Assembly (NCBI GenBank): GCA_003427395.1 | Contig: BFEA01000038.1 | Location: 1,315,833 to 1,361,519 of the forward strand | Length of the DNA: 45,687 bases | Source of the DNA: Chara braunii | Lineage: Eukaryota; Streptophyta; Charophyceae; Charales; Characeae | Direction: 5' to 3' | Part shown: positions 20,115 through 32,061 of the stretch, one piece after another | How positions within the stretch are numbered: position 1 is the first letter of the stretch | Layout of the letters: each line of letters begins with the position of its first letter | Position numbers and translations under genes: made by a program | The notes under the pieces: model-generated | What the model was told of the DNA's origin: nothing | The model's input: the letters and a program-made list of their open reading frames with translations, nothing else | Database searches by the model: none

Positions 20115-22239
20115 GCCTCGAGGCTGGCCCCCCCACTGGCCTTCGTCTGTCGCATAAGCAAATTCGAACGAATCTATTGCCAGACCAGGGGCGGATACAC
20201 CGCCAAACTCCCCAGGCACCTCAGCTTGGTGTTGTAACACGACTTTTGGTTCACCCCACAGGCCGTCCGCTAGTTACGAGGTAAGTCTTCATATAGCTTT
20301 CCCCACCTCCCACGCACTATCTTTCTCTTCCTAGCTCCCTCTATACTAACTTTCACTCTACTCTAACTTCAGAACCGTGTTCGCCCCGGCCTCATACCCC
20401 CGGAGCGACCCGTGGTTCGCCCGATTCCGTCAAGGATCGGGCGAACTACGGGATTTCTAGCCTGCCACATTCCCTGTTTCGCCATCAGAGCCTACAATGG
20501 ATCCGACGCAAAAGTGCATCCGGGTTCATTCACCTTTCTCGGTCTCTTCCTCGCAGACTTTCCCCACTATGCACAACACAACTCTCGATTCCTATAATAC
20601 TAATACTAACATACTAACTTCAATTGTAACGTTGTAGTCTACTTCGTCGGGACCAAAAGCCCCTGAATCCCACCTTACTCCGTCCATCTTCGCCGCGACT
20701 CGAGCGGGGATTCGTTCTCCATAGTTCTACCATAGTCATTCCCGCCATCTCTCAGTGCAACTCTTCTTCTTCCTACCATCTATTCTACTACCCGACCATC
20801 CACGATCAAGCTCGCCCGGGGCTAACGCCCCTATCCACCACTTTTCCTCCCTCGATTTCATCCCGGGACGGCGAAATAGCAACTTCTTCCTGCCTTCACC
20901 CATCTGCCTCTGCCATCTCCAAACCCGAATGCACCTAGCCCGACTTTTGTCCAAATTCACTCCCCCTTCTTTCCTACTCTGAGTGCTCCTAGCCCAGATC
21001 TGCGCCAGGTGCAGACATCCCTCCTGCTATCTTTCCATGGCTGCGCCCCTTTGCCTCTTTGCCACCGCTTGTCCCCTCTTCGACATGCATGCATCTGGCG
21101 TGATTTCAAGCCAGGTTCATTCAGCTAACATCCCACATAGCAGGCCCCGGTTGCTTTGCGCATGACAACCCTGTGACCATCTAGCACACCGCGAGCCCAA
21201 CGACCAATCAATGATGACGAACACGGGGATCCTGCCCGTTGCTCACCAGGCCTGCAGATGAGAACGAATCTTCCGCTAAAACGCGGCAAGATTCATTACC
21301 ATACTCAACCTCCCATAGCACTCGCGCAGCCCCTACTGCTTATACCGGTCAAACCACTCGTCAAATCCGAGTTCCGACGTCGCCATCAGGTCCAAAGCGC
21401 TCTGAAACCCCCATTTCGAATCTGACCTTGCTCAAATCCCTGTGGAAACGGGCAAGATATGCCCTTTTTCGCTCCACCATCTCCACGAACTCGACGCCTC
21501 CTCGCACTCCATCTGCATCACAGCCACTCCTCTACTAACTCCCGGGCCAATCTGACCCCACCATTCAACTCGCCCTGTCCAAAAACCTTGGTATAGTGTG
21601 TTTCCCCGCACGATTCCCTCCGGAAACGAGCGAGGTAAGCATCCTCCACCCTCCTTCTTCTTCACTTCCCCGCCATCTTCCACGCATGCCTTCTTTCCTC
21701 ACCAACTTTGTTCCTCCCTCTGAATGCACCTGGCGCATATATGCGTCCAGATTCACTCTTTCCTTTAACCAATGCAGTCGTGGTGGTCCGAGTGCAGAGT
21801 TCGGAGCTGCTGCTAACGGAGCTGTCCGGCCTCGGCTATGGCCGCTATCAACGTAGTGAATGCCCCACGTACCAGCCCATACTCAGCGGAGCTGAGAAGC
21901 AACGCACCCTCCGCTAAGACTGCAAATCAGCAAAAGCAGCCAGGTGAACAAAAAAACCGTCAACCTCCGCTCCCTTTTCTACTCAACTCTTCTCCCTACC
22001 TCACAACATTCCTCTACCGACCTATCTCGTAGTTCAACCAGCGAACACCTATGAAAGAAAATTGCCCACATGTAACTAGGTGGAAAACTAACTAGGAAGG
22101 CTCCAAACCTACGACCTACCTATAAAAAAGAAAAATAATAATAATAAAATTGAACAGGCCTGACTTTGCCAAAAAACAAACCACTAGTCTATAGGCCTAT
22201 GGATCAAGTCCCGTAACACCAAAAACAAGGGAACAGCAA
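20113..22239. other. No recognisable gene; Pro/Ser-rich short frames
   Basis: CCT/TCC-rich plus-strand sequence with many frames of 60-100 codons, none with a recognisable domain. A repeated phrase links several parts (cacctggcgca/cacctagccc, then ...attcac/attcattc), near 20510, 20930, 21110 and 21730, hinting at an old degenerate repeat. Confidence 0.4.
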
Positions 22240-22340
22240 CTCAGTTGGGTATGGCCCCACATCAGTGTGTGTCACTCTTACACAGGGGCCATGCTAATCT
22301 TCCCTGTATCGTTCCAATTTTAACAGTTGTCCCGAAGGAC
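22240..22340 (-). pseudogene. U6 snRNA-like sequence, probably a pseudogene
   Basis: On the minus strand the 5' stem-loop GTCCTTCGGGAC (22340-22329) is followed by TTAAAATTGGAACGATACA, then GAAGATTAGCATGGCCCCTG, then a diverged TGTAAGAGTGACACACA. Order and spacing match spliceosomal U6, which base-pairs with U4/U2 and the 5' splice site in the catalytic core. The near-invariant ACAGAGA box reads ACAGGGA here, and the region after GACACACA does not match plant U6. No plant USE or TATA element is evident upstream. A T5 run lies about 12 nt past the likely end. The changed ACAGAGA box argues for a pseudogene. Confidence 0.8.
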
Positions 22341-23859
22341 TAGCCCATGGGCGTGGCACTGGGACACCCCCACGGCCCTGGCTAGTCCCGGGTAACCCAG
22401 AACCATAGCATGCTNTTTATTTGCCTCAGTTGAACTTCGGACTCGAATCTGTATTTTCAATAGTTCATGGGTGTACNAACTGAGCGGGGCCAGNGGGTTC
22501 TTTGCCTGGCCAATCCTGGTACTAGATGCAGAAGTCACCACAGTCCCCCTCCTGCCCGGGTTTGGCCTCACTGATGTGCGATAAGACAGCTCCACAGCTC
22601 CAGTTACCCCGAGGGAGACCTACTGAGGGAACCTGCTACTTGGCGGTCTGGCTAGCCTTCCGTCCTAATACCCAGGTCCGATGGATGGTTGGCAGCGGTA
22701 TTGCTGCGGGCCCCTACTGACACTCCCTGTGGCACCGCATGGCCCCGTCACAGTTCACCATCTTGTTAGTCCCACCGGGAACGCTCACACTGCGACTCCA
22801 GACCGAACTTGAGGTTTTCGGGCATGATTTAGATCACACTACCGTACCCTTCTCAGAGGGGACAAGACCTCTCCTGTCTGCGGCAATGGCGGATCGGTAC
22901 TTTGCTGGCCACACGGTGCCACTCACGGATCGTGCGCAATTACTTTTTGGGAACGAGAGAGAAAATAAATAAATAAAATAAAATAAAATAAAATAAAATA
23001 AATTTAGAAATAATAGCTAGGAAAACGGATCGGGGAGGGGACCGTTGGTACTTGGTCCTACCTCGCGGGCCCGCTGCTGGACTTCCCAACAAAACCAAAG
23101 GGGATAGTCCTGCGGGACCCTCAACCCCTCGGTTCGCTCCATGGTGCTCCTCCGCCGCTCCGTTGCACGCTGCTGGACTTGACCCCGGGATTCGTCTGGT
23201 GGAAGTTCAGTAACGTTACCTATAGGGCTGAGCCCAAGCCTGTGTTGGCTGTGCACTGCCCTGTATGTAAATGGTATGGCCAGCCAGCCCGGGCCTGCAA
23301 ACGGTACCTCAGGCTGTTTTTCTATCTTACGGCCTGAGCCCAGGGCCCCGTAATGCCGCAATTGGCTGCCTTGAGGGCAAGGCTCCGCTCGGCCTACCCC
23401 ACGCGCCCACTCCACCATGGTATGGCTGCGGCCGAGTCTCTCCTAGCCTGCCGCGATGCCTTTTTACCGCCTCTCTGCCTAGAAAACCCCGCCCGTTGCT
23501 GTATGAAGGGGTAAGTTTTCCTCTTTGGCTACCGTCTCACATGTGGCACAAGTGTGCCGCCACCTGGCAACCCTACTTCCGATGGCGCATGCCATATGAA
23601 TGCAAGTGCACCATGGTCCATTCAATAAGAGAAACTCTTCCTAGTTTTTTATCAAAGCTGAAAAATTTTGCCGGCGGAAACGCCGACTCCGTAGCATAAG
23701 AAAAAAATCATCATGCGCGCCTCAAAACTGCGCGCCCACACACACTTTGCTTCTAGTCAACTATTCAGTCAACGTGAACAAAACACGACCGCAACTTCGC
23801 ACGGTATACTCAGATTCTGAACAAACCTTATCTTCTGTCACTTACAAAACCCAGGGCGG
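22341..23859. other. No recognisable gene; ambiguous bases and an AAATA microsatellite
   Basis: Single N at 22414, 22477 and 22493. An (AAATA)n run lies at about 22966-23002. A 133-codon minus frame (23418-23017) has a repeated QVQQRA/EVQQRA phrase but no known domain. The GC content is higher than in the neighbouring sequence. Confidence 0.4.
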
Positions 23860-23877
23860 ATACCCTTGTAAGGGTAT
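23860..23877. repeat. Third copy of palindrome ATACCCTT-gt-AAGGGTAT
   Basis: Followed by tcgcgCCGACA, compared with ttggtCCGACA at 7111-7121 and 32618-32628. Upstream sequence is unrelated to the duplication, so the shared piece is only about 28 bp, as expected for an element terminus. Confidence 0.7.
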
Positions 23878-24204
23878 TCGCGCCGACACCGTTCGTCTTT
23901 GAGAGATTCTAGATAACCTCAAATTACTATCAGTGACATACTTCTCCTTTCACTTTCTAGGGCGAGCCTTCTCACAAGTTGTTGCCGACTGTCGCCTTAC
24001 TTGTACCACCTATTCGCTACTAGTATCTATTCCGTTCTATAGATCCTCAAATGGTTTATACGCTATGACCCTCTTTTGCGTACTCCCCACTCAGAATCCT
24101 TGGTCAAATTATATCCTGGTAAGTAGATTAGAGTTGTCGTTTTGCCTAGATCATCGACTTACCATACCCGAGTTCGTTCACTGACGACCTCGGCTAGGAA
24201 GTGA

Positions 24205-24224
24205 GATCCCCGGCAACGGCGCCA
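24205..24224 (-). promoter_or_regulatory. Retrotransposon primer-binding site, tRNA-Asp
   Basis: The plus strand carries 20 nt ending CCGGCAACGGCGCCA, which matches the 3' end of plant tRNA-Asp(GTC) as I remember it, including CCA. The primer site is therefore on the minus strand (TGGCGCCGTTGCCGGGG). It lies 2 nt from an LTR terminus reading TGTCACG on the plus strand, the normal PBS placement. The element runs toward lower coordinates. Confidence 0.85.
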
Positions 24225-24226
24225 CC

Positions 24227-25330
24227 TGTCACGCGTGGCGGTCCCACACCCGGACACAAAGTAATTTTGTGTCGGACCTCACGGTCGTGTCACGCAGGAG
24301 TCTTTTTGTCACCTCAACAAAACACCACTCCGACCGTGCGTGCGTGCTATACCTCTCGCGACTCCCTAAGACAGGTTAGGGATTCCGCGAGGTACAACAT
24401 ACTTCCACCTGCGGGAGCTGTCACCATCCCTTAGGTGGGCGTATCCCTACCGAGCTACCGACCCACGTGCGAAGGCTTTTACATGCAATCGCAGAGGTAG
24501 GCCAGCCGAGGGCGTTTTCTCGATCGCCGTAGCATAGGCATACGCCGTAGAACGCCTTAAGACTGATCCGTATATCACGCCTCGAGGTGCTAACTACCCC
24601 GGACTGACTATTTAATCAGGTCGACTTTCCCGGACAGTCTTCCATGCTTTGCTAACTATGACAATGACTCTATGTCTCCTTTGTTGACCATATGAGAAAA
24701 GTCAGAGTCAAGTCCCTTTGTACTCTCCCATTCTCGAAAGAATCCTAGACAAATGACTTCTGAAGTTCCGACCAGCTTACGATCTCATTCATAGACATAT
24801 ATATATATAAGTATGTATGTAAGTCAGGGGAGCTGAATGAGCAGTAGACCTCACTTTCACAATTGATGAGTCCCGTGTCCGAATATCTCAGACGATCCCA
24901 AACTCAGAAGACAATTTAATGCCCAACACCTGTGAAGATGCAAGAAATCACATACAAGCATACAGATGCAGACACAGAATGCGCTACAAGCGTCAACCTT
25001 TAACCCATTCATAGCAAGTCCCTCACGCCCCAAAACCTTGAAAACAACATTCCTTCCTAATCCTGACTTCTTTTTACCTAGCCCTTCACATTTTCAAAGA
25101 CCTCCGAGTGTGATTTGGACAATTTAGGCATAGATACAGGGGAAGATTCATCCGTTTCCTTCTTAGGTCTTGTCTTAGGTGTGGGTATCAAGCCATGTGG
25201 AAGTTGAGTCCGAGTTCTATCGACCTGTTATCCAATGATAACACAATTGCAGTTCCTTACGATTTTCTTCCGTAGTCTTTCGAAGAGTGACGAACCTGTA
25301 GACACAGCACAGTCCAAAAGAGTCTTAACG
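24227..25330 (-). mobile_element. LTR of a tRNA-Asp-primed retrotransposon (family member 2)
   Basis: It starts (plus view) TGTCACGCGTGGCGGTCCCAC, adjacent to the PBS. Shared family words follow: gtcacgcaggag, accactccgacc, acctctcgcgac...gacagg, cacctgcgggagctgtcacc, gggcgtatccc. A hairpin TGTTATC-caat-GATAACA at 25226-25243 matches the distal hairpins at 15765 and 40667. The outer boundary is uncertain, and no coding internal region is readable at lower coordinates, so the element is a remnant. Confidence 0.7.
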
Positions 25331-25779
25331 TATTATCTCCGATGTTGGGATCTAAAAGATTTCTTCTAAACTTGTGACCCAGAGTCTTGGTGCTCATCGT
25401 CCACAAATCGCCTATCTTCTACCATCTTCTAACAGTCAATCCGTTGCCCGGTCAAGTCCAGGCGACGAACAGAGTTCATTCCCAGTCTCTTCGTCCCAGC
25501 GTTTCTACTTTTCCTTTTTAAAGGTTAATTATAAGTCCTATGTCCCTAGTAATCATAAGCAATACCATCCATTTTCATTCAAAGAGGAATCACATGATAA
25601 GATTAAATCAGAATCTCAACGAGCGATAAGTCTTTCTGGGTCAACATCTCACTTATCCTTCCTTACTAGAATCAGCGAGTTAGTAATGAACTGAAACAAT
25701 TATATTAACCCAGATATATTGTGGTAGATTGATCAAGATACATTCAATCTTTTGTTAGTATCAGACTTTTAGATCAGAT
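25331..25779. other. No recognisable gene
   Basis: A 106-codon plus-strand frame (25374-25694) is Ser-rich and shows no domain. It may be the outer part of the LTR. Confidence 0.35.
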
Positions 25780-26845
25780 GGTCATAAGGCAGGCTTCTTG
25801 GAGTCTCGCTTCTCCTATCGCTTAATATATAGTATTACGGTGGTAAGGCAGTTTTTCCGGATCCTCGCTCCTCTTACCACCTAGTACATATATGATATAT
25901 GTTAATATAGCGATAAGGCAGGCTTCTTAGAGCCTCGCTTCTCTTATCGCCTAATATATAATAATGTGGTGGTAAGGCAGGCTTCCTAGAGCCTCGCTTC
26001 TCTTACCACCTAGAATACATGTTAATATGGCGATAAGGCAGGCTTCTTAGGACCGCGCTTCTCTTATCGCTTAGTATATGATATTACCGTGGTAAGGCAA
26101 ACTTTCTGAAGCCTCGTTTCTCTTACCACCTAGCATATATGTTAATAGGGCGATAAGGCAGGCTTCTTAGAGTCTCGCTTCTCTTGACGCCTAGTATATA
26201 GTATTACAGTGGTAAGACAGGCTTACCACCTAGTATGTAAGTTAATATGGCGATAAGGCAGGCTTCTTAGAGCCTCGCTTTCTCTTATCGCCTAATATAT
26301 AGTAGTATGATTGTAAGGCAGGCTTCCCGGAGCCTNNNNNNNNNNNNNNNNNNNNNNNNNNNNNNNNNNNNNNNNNNNNNNNNNNNNNNNNNNNNNNNNN
26401 NNNNNNNNNNNNNNNNNNNNNNNNNNNNNNNNNNNNNNNNNNNNNNNNNNNNNNNNNNNNNNNNNNNNNNATATGTTAATATGGCGATAAGGCAGGCTTC
26501 TTAGAGCCTCACTTCTCTTATCGCCTAGTATATAGCATTACGGTGGTCAGGCAGGTTTCCCGGAGCCTCGCTCCTCTTACCACCTAGTATATAAGTTAAT
26601 ATGACGATAAGGAAGGCTTCTTAGAGCCTCGCTTCTCTTATCGCCTAGTATATAATAGTGTGGTGGTAAGGCAGGCTTCCCGGAGCCTCGCTTCTCTTAC
26701 CACCTAATATACATGTTAATATGGCGATAAGACAGACTTCTTAGAACCTCGCTTCTCTTATCGCCTAGTATATGATATTACTGAGGTAAGGCAGGCTTCC
26801 CGGAGCCTCGCTCCTCTTACCACCTAGTATATGTTATTATTATGA
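25780..26845. repeat. 60-bp hairpin array, copy B
   Basis: Same alternating type A/type B units as 1-660, about 18 units in the space including the gap. The first unit (25785) is diverged. One type A unit near 26209-26232 has lost its inner hairpin, yet the outer stem GTGGTAAG...CTTACCAC remains. The N run at 26336-26470 is 135 bases and probably replaces about two units. Confidence 0.92.
26336..26470. other. Assembly gap (N run)
   Basis: 135 unknown bases inside the tandem array. Array copy number here is unreliable. Confidence 1.
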
Positions 26846-27441
26846 CGCTCAGTCCTAGCCCTCGACCATCCGGAAGTCTTTAGGACCATGTAGGTGGGTT
26901 ACACGGGACTTGCACCTCATGTGTTAAATCCGTCCGCCTGATCCTTGGCTGAGTTAGTCTGGACTTTTAGGAGTACGTAGGTATAGGTTAGTCATAGGAT
27001 AAAGGTTGGTTGAGGCAATTCATCATCTCAAAGAGGTCATATCAGTCACAAACTTAACAGTACGCTCACAATCCCCATCTCTTTGTCTCATGGCGAGGTG
27101 GCGTATAAGCGAGGGAAGATTGTCAGAAACCTACCTTCCCCCTTTTCTTTTGTCTTTCATATCTCAAGAAACACTCACGTAGCGAGACAGTGGCATGACA
27201 CTTCTCGTTCTCGCCATAGTTACCATCATTAGTTAGACACGCCAGGTCAGATCACGCTTTCTTTCCTTTGCTCAGGCGTTATTGTTTGCCTTTCTGTCCT
27301 CAGACTCAGCCCTGAAGAATCCTTGACTCACATATCCTTGTTACTAACATAGTCATAGGTAGCAGCCTAAGGTTACAGATTTTGGATTTAGGGCTTAGGA
27401 TTTATGTTGAAGTACACATACCTCACTATTTCTTGCCGCCA

Positions 27442-27458
27442 GAGTTCCGCCTGAACTC
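27442..27458. repeat. GCCT-loop hairpin, copy B
   Basis: GAGTTC-cgcct-GAACTC. The stem is as at 1262, with the loop cgcct as at 18023. Confidence 0.8.
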
Positions 27459-27771
27459 CGGCAGAGCTCCCTCAGTCGCCCTGTCATTGGTCATATACAA
27501 CTCATGCAATCGATTGCTGGCTCTTAGGGTTAGTTGAGGTCAGGGTTAACTCAACGGGGATCAGACCCTAATCAATAAGTCAAGGGGGCATGTATCTGAG
27601 AGGACCACACAAAGACAAGTACGGAGGAAGATGGAGGAGGTGGGCTCCATCACAAGTGATAGCGTCTCCCTCCTCTCCAATGCCCCATACTCTCCCTCAC
27701 CTCCGGCCTTGTATTGATGTCTTATGATAGCTATAGTGACTGACAGAGGTAGCGGAAATAATCAAGCAATA

Positions 27772-27865
27772 AAATAATAGAATAAATAAAGTAATAATAA
27801 ATAATAATAATAATAATAACAACGACCCAAATAATAATGATAATAATAATAATAATAGTAATGGT
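27772..27865. repeat. AAT microsatellite
   Basis: Interrupted AAT run, counterpart of 1597-1717. Confidence 0.9.
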
Positions 27866-28289
27866 GATAATGATATTATCATTTTAATCAGATTAAGGAA
27901 AAAAAGATGTCCCTTTTGTTGAAGTTTTCCTTTGTCAGAACTTTCCCTTTCTTCATTTTTTTCCTCCCCCTCGCTGTCGTCACTCATCAACGGATCCTGA
28001 TACGGCCAAATCTCGTGAGAGATAGACAATCCTCCGAAAGCAGAGGACAATAATTATTAAAACCCTCATTTGAGACGCGGCGGACCCACAAACGCAACAC
28101 AATCCATTCCCTATGTATTGCAGGCCGAGACTACAGCCTGGAACGCAACAGGCACAAGTGTGTATTTCAACAAGTTAGGCGGATGACGGCCCCACCTCAC
28201 GACGCCATCAGCGGGTGCATCACTTCACCCTACAAATCCCCGTCCTCGCGTATAATAGGCAGCGGAAGTAGGTAAAGCAAAATTTACTC

Positions 28290-28355
28290 TAATAATTATA
28301 ATAATAATAATAATCATAATATTAATAATAATAATCAATAAACAATAATAATAGT
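28290..28355. repeat. AAT microsatellite
   Basis: Interrupted AAT/ATA run, counterpart of about 2133-2192. Confidence 0.85.
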
Positions 28356-28719
28356 AATGTTCCCTCTCGTGAGTGCGAACGTTATACAAAAAAACAAGCT
28401 GCAAATATCACAAAAACATCTAAGTAATCATGTTCAAGCAGAGAGCACTAGTGCATCGAGATACGATCCAAGATAAGAGTGATATAATAAACCCGTGAGC
28501 CTATGCTCACGCCCTCAGGCCGTACCAACGCAGTATCCAATGTAGTTCCACTCGGCCTGGCACCCTGCGCCCAACCTACACTTCTTACCTACCCTCCTAC
28601 AGCCGCATTCACGCAACAGGCTCACTTTGACTGTGAAGCCCAATGTACACGATGTCACTACCAGCGCAGTTGTGATTGTATGCCAGGTACGTTTCTCTTT
28701 TGTTTTGTTTTTTTTTTCT

Positions 28720-29500
28720 ATCTTTTTCTCTCTCTCTGTCTCACTCTTGGCGTGTACGTGTCTTTTCTCTGCGTGTGTCACAGGGTATCTGTGTCCCCTT
28801 ATGTCCTTGTCTGTATCTTGTTGTATATGTCTGTGTCACAGCATCTGTTCGTGTTTGTCACATCACCTATGTGTCTCATAGTATCTATGTATGTCACAGT
28901 GGCTGTGTGCCTGTGTATCTGTGTAGTTTCACAGTGTCTGTCGCCATGACAAAGTATGTTGTGTGAGCGTCAGTTGTATCACTTGTCACTATATGTCTCT
29001 TCGTCTGAGTCACTGGGCACACGTGCTTGAAGACTGGTCGCCCGATCAGCAATGGGTACAATCCATAATGACCAAGTAAGTCTCTCTTTTCCTATCCATA
29101 TGTGTTCCACTGTGTATGTGTGCATGTCATAGTGTGACTCTATCTGTGCGTTACCGAGTGCATGCGTTACTGCGTGGCTGTGTAATTGGCTTGTCTGAGT
29201 CGTTGTATCATTGTTCGTCCGTGTGAGTGCCCCATCGTCACTTTATGTCATAGTTTGTGCATGACTGTGTGGGTAACCGTGCGCCGTGCGTCACCGTGCC
29301 AGTGTGAGTGTCGTATGTCACAGTCTATGTGTGTGACTGTGTAGGTGACCATGCGATGTGTGTCACTGTGCCCCGTGTCACTCTATGTCACAATGTGTGA
29401 CCTTGTAGGTGGCTATGCACAGCATTTCAATCACTGCGTCACTACCACCATACACGTGTTATTGTGCACCTGTGTGACACATGCCTATAGCGTAATGGTG
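28720..29500. repeat. Degenerate TGTGTC-rich tract, copy B
   Basis: Counterpart of 2590-3360. The uninterrupted target site for the copy A fold-back element lies just beyond it, at about 29560-29570. Confidence 0.75.
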
Positions 29501-29689
29501 CAGACCAGAACAAGATTCTGACCTTTCTCACATAGTACAGGATAGCGCAGCGAAAGGCTAAAGTGCCAATAATTAGATCAATCAATGTCATAATGCAGAT
29601 CAAGCATACACCGTCATCATTGCAGTCGCCGGGTGTGAAGTCTGTCCGTATGTATGTAAGCGAGAAGAGAGCAAGTCAGATTACAGGAA

Positions 29690-29762
29690 TAAGAATAAGA
29701 ATAATAAAAATAATAATAATAATAATAATAATAAATATAAATATAAATATAATAATAATAAT
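29690..29762. repeat. AAT/AATATA microsatellite
   Basis: AAT run followed by aatata words; counterpart of 3896-3936. Confidence 0.85.
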
Positions 29763-30034
29763 GAAACGGATTTCACCTTTTGCCGTAGCTGATGCAGAAC
29801 CAAGATTCGACCCCTAAACCCCACATTACTTGTGTTCAGTAGCTGTGTTGTCCCCGAGAGTTGAACCCATGACCTGCGTATTCATAGACTATTGGTAGGT
29901 CTGTCATAGGTCCATAAGCAGCAGGGGTTAGATTTGTAGATCTATAGAGTAGAGGTCTTAGCGAGTTCCAGAAGTCTAGCCGTAGTCCTTCAGAAAGGTT
30001 AGCAAGTGGTCAAGTGGCGAGTCAAGTGGTGGAC

Positions 30035-31235
30035 TAAACTGCAGTGCAATTGCACAGGTTAGCAGTGCGTCCACAGTCAGTCACCGGTAAGGTTCAATCA
30101 GACCCCGTCCGGTCCAGCAAGTACCACGGGGACTCTGAGCACCGTGGGCCGATGGCAAAAGGGCTGACCAACGAGTTTCCGGAGTATAAATCAAGAGGCA
30201 GTGCCCAACCTTTCATTCATTTCCTGCGTGACTCACCGCGACTTGTGCAAGGAGGTCTGCAGTGAGCCCGGAGGACGCAGTGGGCGTGGAAGACGGGTGT
30301 AGTCATAGCATAGTGTGTGTGTTTCAGTGTCACTGTGTGCGTTTTTGTGTTACTGCCTCTGTTATAGTGTATTTGTCACTGTGTGACATTGTCGCCGTGT
30401 GTCTGAGTACCTGCGTGTGTCACTGAGTATGTGTCTGTGCACAGTGTCTGTGTCACCTTGCCTATGTCAGCGTGTGAATGTGTTTGCATGTCACAGAGAT
30501 ATTGTCGTTGTATGACTGTGTATCTGTGTCACAGCCTGTGTCTGTCTGTCCAATCTGTCTGTTTTTCCGTCTGCCCTCAGATGGCAAGGGCATATGTTCT
30601 CCTTGGTAGGTTAGCAGTACCACTGTACTGAGTCAGCGGTACGTCCCTACGCAGTCAGTGGTACGGTCCCAGTCAGTCCAAGTCCAGTCAAGCAAGTACC
30701 GCATTGGGACTGTGGGCACTCAGGGCCTATGGAAAGGCCAGTACCAAACAAAAGCATAAGTCAAAATGCAGCGCCAAGCCATCCATTCATTCTTGCGTAG
30801 CCATCCGGAAGCGTTGCTACAGCGAGTTGTGCTATGGTGGTCTGCAGGAGCCAGGAGAGTGCAGTGGCGAGAGGAAGAGGCATAGCCATAGGTTAGCAGT
30901 TGCGCAGTGTAGTGTGTGTTTTCAGTGTCACTGTGTGTGTTTTTATGTTACTGCCCCTGTTACAGTGTATCTGTTTGCCTGTTTCGTATGTTTGGTTGTT
31001 GATCTGTTCGTCTGTCTTTGTCTGTTTTGTTTGTTTGTCATCCGTCTGTCTGCATTTCTCACTCCCTGTTTGTTTGTCACAACTCCCTGTCTGCCTACAT
31101 TTCTGTCTGTTTCGCCTGTCTGCTGCACACTTTTATTTTTCCTGTGTGTGTGTAGTAAGTATACTTGTGGGGTATCCAGCATGGCCCTGTGTGTGTGTGC
31201 AACAGAGTGTTGTTGGGGCGTTGTGGCGCCATAAT
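30035..31235 (+). repeat. Two 580-bp modules, copy B
   Basis: Same tandem pair as 4215-5400. Open frames at 30704-31234 and nearby are low-complexity in their distal part. Confidence 0.65.
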
Positions 31236-31349
31236 CATCGCAGTGAACTCGTGTCTGGGCTTCCATATCTCTAAGTTTTTGAGTAGGTGCATATCGCCAG
31301 TTTAGTGTGAAGCCTATTCGCAGGCATGTGAAGCAAGTCTGATTCCAAC

Positions 31350-31401
<52 letters not shown>
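31350..31401. repeat. AAT microsatellite
   Basis: Shorter counterpart of 5523-5587. Confidence 0.95.
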
Positions 31402-31403
<2 letters not shown>

Positions 31404-31978
31404 GAAAAAATGAGAAATAGCAAGATGACAATATTCAGATTGCACAATCACGTTGATAGGCAGGACGTATCACAGTGTTCAGAAAGCACCATTGTACCAG
31501 TATAACACCAATGGAGGTTTGTAGTGCTGAAAACTAGTGTCCAGGAGAGCATACTCTCTCCACACCAACACAAGAGTCCCATCCCTTCACTTTCCTACTT
31601 GCGATCAGCGCCCAGCTTACCCCTACACAGCTACCATAGCCTACGAATTGACAACGCAACTGTCGACATCAGCGGCACCCAAAGTACTTGAAGATGTCAC
31701 CCACGCAGTCCATCGCCAATATAAGGTAAGTGCCCTCACATCTCATCACCATCAACACCAAATCAAAGTCGCCATCCCATCTGGCGCTCGGCGCCCAGAC
31801 TGCAATGGCATATCCTATCTAGCCTACTACTTTAACGCTGCGGATGATGACAACAACTCTCACAAAGTATGGGCAGATCTCGACCAATGCTGCATACGTT
31901 AAGCACCAGGTATGTCTTTCGTATCACTCAAAACCTCGATCCCAACTCACAGTCTGATCTGCCCCCAAATGTTCGTAG

Positions 31979-32017
31979 ATAATAATAATAATAATAATTA
32001 TTATTATTATTATTAAT

Positions 32018-32060
<43 letters not shown>

Positions 32061-32061
32061 G
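31979..32061. repeat. AAT microsatellite with an inverted ATT block
   Basis: The sequence runs (AAT)n, then (ATT)n, then ...aattat(AAT)n. The copy A counterpart at 6471-6535 is AAT throughout. The centre is a long perfect palindrome, consistent with a local inversion or template switch after the duplication. Confidence 0.9.

Noticed and set aside
20755-21538. Possible Pro/Ser-rich gene on the plus strand
   Set aside because: Several short frames overlap in different phases, with no domain, start context or splice pattern that joins them.
23017-23418. 133-codon minus-strand frame with repeated VQQRA phrases
   Set aside because: It has no known domain, lies in GC-rich sequence where chance frames are long, and has no conserved neighbour.
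24227-24400. Stem covariation around the gacagg loop in the LTR copies (24355, 40937, 41105, 41540)
   Set aside because: A CCC/GGG stem is common to several copies, but outer pairs are inconsistent and mismatched, so it does not stand as independent evidence.
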